Shown here one piece after another: positions 25,277 to 31,735 of a stretch of 38,949 nt of DNA (position 1 is the stretch's first letter; every line of letters begins with the position of its first letter). The stretch lies in the NCBI GenBank assembly GCA_025355995.1, contig JANXYQ010000018.1, forward strand, positions 1 to 38,949, written 5' to 3'. This DNA is from Spirochaetaceae bacterium (GTDB taxonomy: Bacteria > Spirochaetota > Spirochaetia > Treponematales > Rectinemataceae). The notes under the pieces were generated by a model. It saw nothing but the letters and a program-made list of their open reading frames with translations, did no database searches and had not been told where the DNA came from. Both the position numbers and the translations under genes were made by a program.

Positions 25277-26611
25277 TTACTTGGCCTTGTGCTCGTCGAA
25301 ATACTTCTGGAGCTTGGGCATGATCGAGGCGATGTAGGCCTTCGCGGTGGTCTTGCCGTTCCAGACGGCGTCGACGCCGGACTCGAGGATGTCGTTCAGG
25401 CCCTGGTAGCCGTTGAAGTAGTACCAAGGAACCTGGACAGCGTTGTTCATCGCGTAGTCGATGACCGCGGTCTTGTACTGGGCGAAGGCGGGCCTCGGCG
25501 GATGGTCGGCCCACTCGCGCATGGCCGCCTCGCTGGTGTACCACTTGGACATGACCGGCATCAGGATGCCACCGGTGATCAGGCTCCACTGGTTCTTCTC
25601 GTCGGCCCACCACTTGATCCACTCCATGGCCTCGGGGAGGTGCTTGGAGGTCTTGAAGATGCCGAAGGGGGCGCCAGTGTTGTAGGTGACGGCCTTCTTC
25701 ATCTTGGGGAGGACGCCGACGCCGTACTCGAGGCCGTCCTTGAGGGAGTTGTTGAGCGAGACGCCCATCTCCCACTGGCCCGACGTCGCCATCGCGACCT
25801 TTCCGGTCAGGAGGGTGAGGTCGAGGCTGGGCATGGCCGCCTTGTCCGCGACTGAGGGAGCGACCTTGTCCTTGAGGTAGAGGTCGGCGAGCATCTGCAT
25901 GGCCTCGGTGGACTCAGGGCGGTCGATGAGGAGGTTCTTGCCGTCGGGGCTGATGAGGCCGCCGCCGTTGGAATAGCACACGATGGGCCACATCCACGAC
26001 AGGCGGTTGAAATCGACGCCGTACTGGACGACGTTCTTGGGGTCGAATCCGGCCTGGTCGGCGGACTTCCCGTTCTTGTCCTTGGTGAGCTTCTTGGCGA
26101 CCGCCACGAAGTCCTTCCAGGCCCAGGCCTTATCGGCGGAGGCGGGAGGATAGGGGATCTTGGCGGCGTCGAAGAGCTTCTTGTTGTAGTAAAGGAGGAG
26201 GACTTCGTTGCCCGAGCTGTAGCCGACCGGCTTCCCATTATAGGTGAAGGTCAGCGACTTGAGGGGCGCGGCGTCCTTGGGGTACATCGTGCCGACGTCG
26301 GCGAGGAGGTCGGCGGCCGCGAATTCGATCGTCATGGCCTCGGAGAGCTGGGTGCAGTCTGGGAGCTGCCCGGCGGCGGCCATCGTATTGACCTTGGTCT
26401 CGTAGCCGTCGCGCGGGATCGCCAGCATCGTCACGTGGATCTTGCTCTGCGACGAGTTGAAGGTGTCGATGATGGCCTGGTTGCCCTGGGCCTCCGACTG
26501 CGTGGTGTTGTACCAGCACATGTACGTGACCTCGACCGGCGCCGCGACCGCGATTCCGACGAGGACCGCGGACATGAGCGCGCATACTAAAAGCTTCTTC
26601 GAGAAAGTCAT
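25277..26611 (-). CDS. ABC sugar transporter, extracellular solute-binding protein, second system
   Basis: This is a 444-residue family 1 binding protein. The signal peptide is MTFSKKLLVCALMSAVLVGIAVAA, without a lipobox. The mature start is VEVTYMCWYNTTQSEAQGNQ. VNTMAAAGQLPDCTQLSEAM, GKPVGYSSGNEVLLLYYNKKLF and LLTGKVAMATSGQWEMGVSL are typical fold landmarks. The ATG at 26611 has AAAAGGAGAGAG upstream; the longer frame starting at 26725 runs through the leader and is not used. It is only distantly similar to the binding protein at 13405-14664. It heads the six-gene minus-strand operon, and an AraR-like site lies about 60 bases upstream. Confidence 0.93.
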   Translation of the reverse strand: MTFSKKLLVCALMSAVLVGIAVAAPVEVTYMCWYNTTQSEAQGNQAIIDTFNSSQSKIHVTMLAIPRDGYETKVNTMAAAGQLPDCTQLSEAMTIEFAAADLLADVGTMYPKDAAPLKSLTFTYNGKPVGYSSGNEVLLLYYNKKLFDAAKIPYPPASADKAWAWKDFVAVAKKLTKDKNGKSADQAGFDPKNVVQYGVDFNRLSWMWPIVCYSNGGGLISPDGKNLLIDRPESTEAMQMLADLYLKDKVAPSVADKAAMPSLDLTLLTGKVAMATSGQWEMGVSLNNSLKDGLEYGVGVLPKMKKAVTYNTGAPFGIFKTSKHLPEAMEWIKWWADEKNQWSLITGGILMPVMSKWYTSEAAMREWADHPPRPAFAQYKTAVIDYAMNNAVQVPWYYFNGYQGLNDILESGVDAVWNGKTTAKAYIASIMPKLQKYFDEHKAK

Positions 26612-26673
26612 TCTGCTCTCTCTCCTTTTATTCGATGCCCGCTGGACCGTGACCGGGCCGTTCGCGGGACAAC

Positions 26674-26687
26674 GATAACCTGATATC
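26674..26687. promoter_or_regulatory. candidate AraR-type operator upstream of second transporter operon
   Basis: The sequence GATAACCTGATATC closely resembles GATAACCATGATAGC in the araR promoter. It lies 63 bases before the binding-protein start, where a repressor site would be expected. One short match, so confidence is moderate to low. Confidence 0.4.
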
Positions 26688-26735
26688 TGTACGCTCGATC
26701 GCCTTCGCGGATATAATCGGCGCACCCGACGACTT

Positions 26736-26776
26736 GCGGTACCGGGGTTTTGCTTCCAGGCGGATCCCGGTACTGC
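26736..26776 (-). repeat. inverted repeat between araR and binding-protein gene
   Basis: GCGGTACCGGG and CCCGGTACTGC pair over 11 positions with one mismatch around a 19-base loop. It lies after the araR stop and could shape or weaken read-through from araR into the transporter operon. No T-run follows on the minus strand. Confidence 0.4.
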
Positions 26777-26832
26777 GGTTGTTGGCCATTAGCCGGCGAA
26801 GGCCGGCCTCTGCTCCTTCAATCTCCCCCTCT

Positions 26833-27978
26833 TTATCGCTTCACCTCCTTGCACGATTCGCGGACGATCAAGTCGATGGGATATTCCAATCTCACGGGGG
26901 GCAGGGCCCCGCCCTCGATGCGCTCGAGCACGCGCTTGACGGCGGAGCGGGCCATGTCCCGCGAGTAGATCCTCATGGTGGTCAGCGGCGGCGAGGAGTG
27001 CCGGGCCAGCTCGGTGTCGTCGAAGCCCACGACGCCGACGTCCTCGGGGACGCGCAGCCCGTGCTTGGCCAAGGCCGAGAGGGCGCCGACGGCCAGCAGG
27101 TCGTTGGCGCAGAAGACGGCCGTTATGTCGGGCCTGCGATCGACCAAATCTTCCATGGCCGCGTAGCCCGCCTCGGCCGACCAGCCCTCGCCGCCGCAGG
27201 CGAGGCCCTCGTCGGCCTGCGTCTCGTCCTTCCACGCGGCGAAGCGCACGCGCGCCGACTCGATGCTCAGGGGGCCGTTGACGATGCCGATGCGCTCGTG
27301 GCCGAGGCCCCGCATGAAGCGGAGGGCCTTGCGCACGCCCGAGCCGATGTCCATCGTCACGCAATCGAGGCGCTCATGGATGGCCGTGGGCGCGAGCAGG
27401 GCGGTGGGCACGCCGGAACGCTCCAGCAGGTCGAGGAAGGAAGGATCGCGGGCCTCCTCCACGACGAGGCCGTCCACCTTGTCGAGGAAGCTCCTGAAGG
27501 CGGCGACCTCTTCCGCGCTGCCCTCGTCGAGGTAGGTGAAGAGCATGTGTCTGCCCGACCGCACGCTCTCCTCCTCGATGCCGGCGAAGACGTCGAAGTA
27601 GAAGGCCTCGGAGGATATCGGCTTCCGGAGAGAACGCTCCTTGCAGATCACGTAGCCGAAGGTGCCTTTGGCGGCAGGCCGCGCGGGCTGCACGGCGCCC
27701 GGGCGCTGGCGAACGAAGGTTCCCTGCCCGATCTTGCGGTCGAACATGCTCCTCGTAGTCAATTCCTGGATCGCGTTCCTGACCGTCGTCCGGCTGACTT
27801 CGAGCTTGATCGAGAGCTCGCGCTCGGAAGGGATCTTCGAGCCGACGGGCCATTCATTGGATTCGATCTTGCCCAGGATGAAGTTCTCGACCTGGGTCTG
27901 CATCGAGTCATGGACATTCCGGCGAATGGTATCAAGTGGTTCCATTTCGTCGGAATTACTTTCAGGAATTGATACCAT
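26833..27978 (-). CDS. araR: AraR-type repressor (GntR DNA-binding and LacI sugar-binding domains)
   Basis: This is a 381-residue hybrid regulator. A GntR winged helix at about residues 25-90 (GSKIPSERELSIKLEVSRTT) is joined to a LacI/periplasmic-binding-like effector domain (FGYVICKERSLRKP...FYFDVFAGIEEESVRSGRH). The C-terminal half has the LacI marks AVFCANDLLAVGAL and VGVVGFDDTELARHSSPPLTT. This architecture is that of B. subtilis AraR, which represses arabinose and arabinan genes until L-arabinose binds. The start is uncertain. The ATG at 27978 lies 8 bases after a likely -10 box, as on a leaderless mRNA. The ATG at 27945 (MEPLDTIRRN) would also suit the domain boundary. It diverges from the GH51 gene and precedes the second transporter operon. 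The symbol is given by architecture and context. Confidence 0.88.
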   Translation of the reverse strand: MVSIPESNSDEMEPLDTIRRNVHDSMQTQVENFILGKIESNEWPVGSKIPSERELSIKLEVSRTTVRNAIQELTTRSMFDRKIGQGTFVRQRPGAVQPARPAAKGTFGYVICKERSLRKPISSEAFYFDVFAGIEEESVRSGRHMLFTYLDEGSAEEVAAFRSFLDKVDGLVVEEARDPSFLDLLERSGVPTALLAPTAIHERLDCVTMDIGSGVRKALRFMRGLGHERIGIVNGPLSIESARVRFAAWKDETQADEGLACGGEGWSAEAGYAAMEDLVDRRPDITAVFCANDLLAVGALSALAKHGLRVPEDVGVVGFDDTELARHSSPPLTTMRIYSRDMARSAVKRVLERIEGGALPPVRLEYPIDLIVRESCKEVKR

Positions 27979-27992
27979 TGATAACCATGATA
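27969..27992. promoter_or_regulatory. candidate AraR operator over the araR promoter
   Basis: The plus strand reads TTGATACCATT followed by GATAACCATGATA, two similar half-sites in the same orientation. The right end covers the -10 box of the araR promoter. A third GGTATCAA-type copy lies inside the gene at 27928-27935. Similar paired sites precede the GH51 gene. Confidence 0.5.
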
Positions 27993-28014
27993 GCACTCCT
28001 TTATAGTCTGTCAA
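27987..28014 (-). promoter_or_regulatory. sigma-70-type promoter of araR
   Basis: On the minus strand a perfect TTGACA (28014-28009), 16 bases, then TATCAT (27992-27987), 5 of 6. Transcription should begin near 27980, two bases before the ATG at 27978. Confidence 0.65.
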
Positions 28015-28166
28015 GAGTGAATATTTTCAAGCTCACTCAGATATTTGTTGATATTATTAGATTTCTTGTTAATACTCAGAGAAACCTGAAGACCCTTTCC
28101 AATTGAAATTGAGGACATGGTGAATTATTGGTATCTAATGGTATCATGCCAAAAGTAAGGAGAACT
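28015..28166 (+). promoter_or_regulatory. AT-rich promoter region and leader of the GH51 gene
   Basis: This is a marked AT-rich stretch in otherwise GC-rich DNA. It contains GAGTGA-N12-TCACTC (28015-28038). Candidate boxes such as TTGAAA-17-TATTGG can be drawn here, but none is compelling. The paired operator-like repeat GGTATC-TAAT-GGTATC lies at 28130-28145, and AAGGAG precedes the ATG at 28167. Confidence 0.5.
28129..28148. promoter_or_regulatory. candidate AraR operator upstream of GH51 gene
   Basis: Two direct copies of GGTATC are spaced 10 bases start-to-start (TGGTATCTAATGGTATCATG), matching on the opposite strand the GATACCATTgATAaCCAT arrangement at the araR promoter. The position is 20-40 bases before the start codon, suited to repression. 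Confidence 0.5.
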
Positions 28167-29678
28167 ATGAAAGCTCGAATGACCATCGATCGCGACTACA
28201 GAATCGGGGATATCAATAGACGATTATATGGTTCTTTCATCGAGCACCTCGGCAGGGCAGTGTATGGCGGCATCTACGAGCCGGGCCACCCCGACGCCGA
28301 CGGCCGGGGATTCAGGCGCGACGTGCTCGGCCTCGTACGAGAGCTAGGAGTACCGGTGGTGCGCTATCCGGGAGGCAACTTCGTCTGCTCCTTCGATTGG
28401 GAGGACTCGGTCGGCCCGGTCGAAGCCAGGCCCGCGCGCCTCGACCTCGCCTGGCGCTCCCTGGAACCCAACCTCTTCGGCCTCAACGAATTCATGGCCT
28501 GGGCGAAGGAAGCGGGAACCGAGGCCATGATGGCCCTCAACCTGGGCACGCGCGGAATCGACGCAGCCAGGAACCTGCTCGAGTACTGCAATTACCCGGG
28601 CGGAACCTACTGGTCCGACCTGCGCAGGAGCCACGGCGTATCGGAGCCATACGGCATCAAGCTCTGGTGCATCGGCAACGAGATGGATGGCCCCTGGCAG
28701 GTCGGCCAGAAGACAGCCGAGGAGTACGGGCGCCTGGCCTACGAGACCGCGAAGGCGATGCGGCTCTTCGATCCTTCGCTGGAGCTCGTGGCCTGCGGCA
28801 GTTCCTTCGCCGCGATGCCCACCTTCCCCGACTGGGAGGCGACGGTCCTCGGCCACTGCTACGAGCAGGTCGATTACGTTTCGCTCCATTCATACTACCA
28901 GAATACGGCCGACGACCTCGGCGAGTACCTCGCGGATTCGGTCGGGATGGGCGAGTTCATCGACTCGGTGGCGAGCGCCTGTGATTTCGTCAAGGCCAGG
29001 AAGCGGAGCCGCAAGACTATGATGCTCTCCTTCGACGAGTGGAACGTCTGGTTCCACACCAACGCGGATGACCGCCACGTGGATCCCTGGAGGGTCGGTC
29101 CTCCCCTCCTCGAGGATGCCTACACCTTCGAGGACGCCCTCGTCGTCGGCTGCCTCATCATCGCTCTCCTGAAGCGCGCCGACCGCGTGAAGATCGCCTG
29201 CCTCGCCCAGCTCGTCAATGTGATCGCCCCTATCATGACGGCGAGAGGAGGCCAGGCGTGGCGACAGACCATCTTCTACCCCTTCCTCCACGCCTCGCGC
29301 TACGGCCGCGGGACGGCGCTGGACCTCCGCGTGGACGCGCCGACATACGAGAGCAAGCGCTTCGGCCCGGTGCCCTACGTGGACGCGGTCGCCACGGTCG
29401 ACGAAGGAGCCGGCGAGATGGCGGTCTTCGCGGTCAACCGCTCGCTCACTGAACGAGCGGAGGTGGAGCTGCGCCTCGGGGGTTACGAGTCCTGGGCCTT
29501 CGCGGAGCGCATCGAGCTCGCTGGCTTCGACCCGAAGGCCGCCAACACGGCCGAGCGCCCGCTCGCCGTGTTCCCGCGGAGCTCGCCCGAGGGCGCCAGC
29601 GTCGAGGGCGGGATGCTGAGGACCAGCCTGCCGCCGTTATCGTGGAGCGTGATCCGCCTGGCCGCCCCGCGCCGCTAA
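28167..29678 (+). CDS. GH51 alpha-L-arabinofuranosidase
   Basis: This is a 503-residue intracellular arabinofuranosidase of glycoside hydrolase family 51, at the usual length. The N-terminal motif GDINRRLYGSFIEHLGRAVYG and VPVVRYPGGNFVCSFDW are diagnostic. The acid/base is Glu172 in CIGNEMDGPW and the nucleophile Glu291 in SFDEWNVW. A C-terminal beta-domain ends SWSVIRLA. There is no signal peptide. It releases alpha-L-arabinofuranose from imported arabino-oligosaccharides and so complements the two GH127 enzymes. I chose the ATG at 28167 because TAAGGAG precedes it. The in-frame TTG at 28128 would place the operator-like repeat within the coding sequence. The 3' end overlaps the convergent pseudouridine synthase gene by 42 bases. 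Confidence 0.96.
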   Translation: MKARMTIDRDYRIGDINRRLYGSFIEHLGRAVYGGIYEPGHPDADGRGFRRDVLGLVRELGVPVVRYPGGNFVCSFDWEDSVGPVEARPARLDLAWRSLEPNLFGLNEFMAWAKEAGTEAMMALNLGTRGIDAARNLLEYCNYPGGTYWSDLRRSHGVSEPYGIKLWCIGNEMDGPWQVGQKTAEEYGRLAYETAKAMRLFDPSLELVACGSSFAAMPTFPDWEATVLGHCYEQVDYVSLHSYYQNTADDLGEYLADSVGMGEFIDSVASACDFVKARKRSRKTMMLSFDEWNVWFHTNADDRHVDPWRVGPPLLEDAYTFEDALVVGCLIIALLKRADRVKIACLAQLVNVIAPIMTARGGQAWRQTIFYPFLHASRYGRGTALDLRVDAPTYESKRFGPVPYVDAVATVDEGAGEMAVFAVNRSLTERAEVELRLGGYESWAFAERIELAGFDPKAANTAERPLAVFPRSSPEGASVEGGMLRTSLPPLSWSVIRLAAPRR

Positions 29679-30698
29679 AGACCCGCCGCGGCCGAACTCG
29701 GCCGCCAGGGCGAGGAGTGCCTCCTTGAATCGCGAGGGAAGCGGGGCCTTGAAGAGACTGGGCTCGGCCCTGCCCGGCAGCGCTATCTTAAGCCTGTAAG
29801 CGTGGAGCATGAGAGTCGCCGCCGGGAAGCGGCCGTCCTTCTTGCCGTAGATGGGATCGCCGAGGATGGGCGTACCCAGGCCGGCCATGTGCACGCGCAG
29901 CTGGTGGGTGCGGCCGGTCTTGGGCCGGAGCGAGACGAGGGCGTAGCCGCCGCTCGCACCGCCTCCCCAGGAGGACAGCACTCGGTAGTCCGTGACGGCG
30001 GCCCTGCCGCCCTCCCCGACTGCGGTGAAACGCTTGCGCTCGCGGGGGTCGCGGCCGAGTCGGTCCGCGATGCGCCCCGAGGCGGGCGAAGGCAAGCCCC
30101 TCGTGATGGCCAGGTACTCCTTCCGTGCGAGCCTCTCCTTGAATTGCGCTGCCAGGAAGACCTGGGCCTCGAGGTCCTTGGCCAGGATTATTGCCCCGGA
30201 GGTGTCCTTATCCAAACGATGAACGATGCCCGAGCGCGCGGCCGGCAGCCTGGCCCCCTCGCCAGCGGCAGCCACGCGCTCGCGTCGGGCGATAAAAAGG
30301 GCGGCGTTGGCGAGGGTGCCGCGCCAATTCCCGGCGCCGGGGTGGGTGACCATGCCCTGAGCTTTGTCTACGACGAGGACGCGCTCGTCCTGGTAGAGGA
30401 TATTCAGGGGGAGGTCCTCGGCCTCGACGACGGAGGAATCCTCCTCGGTCCAGAGCAGCTCGAGGCGATCCCCGGATTTCAAGGGCCTGGAAGGCTTGGC
30501 GACCGCCCCGTTCACGAGGATGACGGCTCCCCTCGCCTTGAGCTGGGAGCGGCTCATGACGCAGGCAGTCTCGGCGAGGTAGACGTCGGCGCGCGCCGCG
30601 CCTTCGGGCCCCACCTGCCCACTCCAGCTCCGAGCGAGGTCGGGATTGGGATCGGGGGGCGGCCCGGCGGGAATAGGGGGCTTCTTGGCCTTCTTCAT
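29637..30698 (-). CDS. RluA/RluD-family 23S rRNA pseudouridine synthase
   Basis: This is a 353-residue protein. A Pro-rich N-terminal extension leads into an S4 RNA-binding domain (RADVYLAETACVMSRSQLKA...GAVILVNG). The pseudouridine synthase domain has catalytic Asp in HRLDKDTSGAIILAK, then RKEYLAITRG and KTGRTHQLRVHMAGLGTPILGD. The order fits the RluD type, which makes pseudouridines in 23S rRNA helix 69, but RluA-family subtypes cannot be separated safely by eye. An extended -10 box, TGCTATAAA, ends only 7 bases before the ATG and no ribosome site is visible, so the mRNA may be leaderless. It is convergent with and overlaps the GH51 gene, and diverges from the sod gene. Confidence 0.93.
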   Translation of the reverse strand: MKKAKKPPIPAGPPPDPNPDLARSWSGQVGPEGAARADVYLAETACVMSRSQLKARGAVILVNGAVAKPSRPLKSGDRLELLWTEEDSSVVEAEDLPLNILYQDERVLVVDKAQGMVTHPGAGNWRGTLANAALFIARRERVAAAGEGARLPAARSGIVHRLDKDTSGAIILAKDLEAQVFLAAQFKERLARKEYLAITRGLPSPASGRIADRLGRDPRERKRFTAVGEGGRAAVTDYRVLSSWGGGASGGYALVSLRPKTGRTHQLRVHMAGLGTPILGDPIYGKKDGRFPAATLMLHAYRLKIALPGRAEPSLFKAPLPSRFKEALLALAAEFGRGGSLAARGGQADHAPR

Positions 30699-30705
30699 CG
30701 TCGTT

Positions 30706-30714
30706 TTTATAGCA
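30706..30714 (-). promoter_or_regulatory. extended -10 promoter element of the pseudouridine synthase gene
   Basis: The minus strand reads TGCTATAAA, an extended -10 element. The expected transcript start is within a base or two of the ATG at 30698. No good -35 box is needed for this class, and none is obvious. Confidence 0.4.
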
Positions 30715-30754
30715 TGGATCGAAGGAGCCCTTCGCCTCGCTTTACTCGATCCTC

Positions 30755-30783
30755 ATATATTAGTATTTTCATTATATATTAGT
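30755..30783 (+). repeat. 10-bp direct repeat in the sod promoter region
   Basis: ATATATTAGT occurs exactly twice, 19 bases apart start-to-start, in an AT-rich patch just upstream of the sod gene. It supplies -10-like sequence and might bind a metal or peroxide regulator; nothing more specific is visible. Confidence 0.4.
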
Positions 30784-30805
30784 TTCACTATCAAAGGAGC
30801 CCTGT

Positions 30806-31417
30806 ATGTCGTTCAACGTTCCCGACCTAAAATACCCCTACGAGGCGCTCGAGCCCTATATCGACGCGGAGACCATGCGCATCCACCACGACAAGCACCA
30901 CGGCGCCTACGTGGCGAACCTCAACAAGGCCCTGGACGGCACCGAATTCGCGGCCTGGACGCCCGAGGACCTCGCCAGGGACTGGATCAAGCTGCCCGAA
31001 GCCCTGAAAGCCGCCGCGCGGAACAACGGCGGAGGCCATTACAACCACAGTCTCTTCTGGGAGCTCATAGGTCCGGACTCGGGCGGCAAGCCGAGCGGAG
31101 CCCTAGCCGCGGCCATCGACGGCGACCTGGGCGGCTTCGACGCCTTCAAGACCGAGCTAACGAAGGCTGGCCTGGGACGTTTCGGTTCGGGCTGGGCCTG
31201 GCTCGTCCTGGGCGCGGACAAGAAGCTCGCGATAGTGTCCACGCCTAATCAGGACAATCCCCTGGCGGAAAATCGCGTGCCCCTGCTCGGAGTAGACGTC
31301 TGGGAACACGCCTATTATCTGAAATACCAGAACCGGCGCGCCGACTATCTCGAGGCATTCTATAATGTCATTGACTGGAAGGCAGTGGCCGAACGCTTCG
31401 CGAAGGCGAAGAGTTAA
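30806..31417 (+). CDS. superoxide dismutase, Mn/Fe type
   Basis: This is a 203-residue superoxide dismutase of the Mn/Fe family. The four metal ligands are visible: His27 in RIHHDKHHGAYV, His81 in HYNHSLFW, and Asp164 and His168 in DVWEHAYY. GGHYNHSLFW and the NQDNPL segment are closer to Mn-type or cambialistic enzymes than to strict Fe types, but metal choice is uncertain. The absence of a signal peptide indicates a cytoplasmic enzyme that converts superoxide to peroxide and oxygen. The ATG is preceded by AAAGGAG. A strong hairpin follows the stop codon, so the gene is probably monocistronic. In an apparent anaerobe it would protect against brief oxygen exposure. Confidence 0.96.
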   Translation: MSFNVPDLKYPYEALEPYIDAETMRIHHDKHHGAYVANLNKALDGTEFAAWTPEDLARDWIKLPEALKAAARNNGGGHYNHSLFWELIGPDSGGKPSGALAAAIDGDLGGFDAFKTELTKAGLGRFGSGWAWLVLGADKKLAIVSTPNQDNPLAENRVPLLGVDVWEHAYYLKYQNRRADYLEAFYNVIDWKAVAERFAKAKS

Positions 31418-31433
31418 ACGGCGAGGAAGCTAG

Positions 31434-31468
31434 CAGCACCGCCCCAGAATGGGCGGTGCTGATTTCCT
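31434..31468 (+). terminator. terminator of the sod gene
   Basis: CAGCACCGCCC and GGGCGGTGCTG form a perfect 11-bp stem with a 6-base loop, 17 bases after the stop codon. The following run (ATTTCCTT) has few T, so it may terminate imperfectly. Confidence 0.75.
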
Positions 31469-31592
31469 TCGCTAATGTATCTGCCTTATCAACGGCATAC
31501 GCAAATGTCGTCAATCCCTACATATTGGTCTCTACACGGCTAGGGTGCAAAAAAGGCAGTTTCAACAATCCAACATAAATGTGGAATTCATT

Positions 31593-31643
31593 TAATGCTA
31601 TTTTATTTAACTGTATAATGTTACAAGCAACAACTTAGCATTA
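31593..31643. promoter_or_regulatory. TATAAT box framed by an 8-bp inverted repeat
   Basis: TAATGCTA (31593-31600) and TAGCATTA (31636-31643) are perfect inverted copies. Between them is TGTATAATGTTACA (31612-31625), a dyad that contains a perfect -10 hexamer without a good -35 box. It may be a second promoter or a regulator site for amtB. Confidence 0.35.
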
Positions 31644-31682
31644 TGTAGAAATCGTACTGATTTTTCCTACTCCCATGAAGGT

Positions 31683-31698
31683 CGGCATGAGGTTTGCA
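31683..31698 (+). promoter_or_regulatory. sigma-54 promoter of amtB-glnK
   Basis: CGGCAT-N5-TTGCA matches the -24/-12 consensus TGGCAC-N5-TTGCA at 9 of 11 defined positions, with the invariant GG and GC exactly 10 bases apart. Transcription would start near 31709, about 27 bases before the ATG. Nitrogen-controlled amtB-glnK operons commonly use sigma-54, which supports the call. Confidence 0.75.
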
Positions 31699-31735
31699 AT
31701 AGTAACAGCTGACTGCCTGGGAAGAAGGAGAATCA

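Larger units (their letters stand above)
31418..31735. other. intergenic region sod-amtB
   Basis: These 318 bases, AT-rich in the middle, hold the sod terminator, a TATAAT-containing region framed by an 8-bp inverted repeat, and the sigma-54 element of amtB. No credible small gene was found. Confidence 0.6.

Noticed and set aside
27955-27992. Regulatory leader peptide MVINGINS before araR
   Set aside because: It has a well-placed GGAG, but the predicted transcript starts downstream of that site, so the small frame would not be translated.
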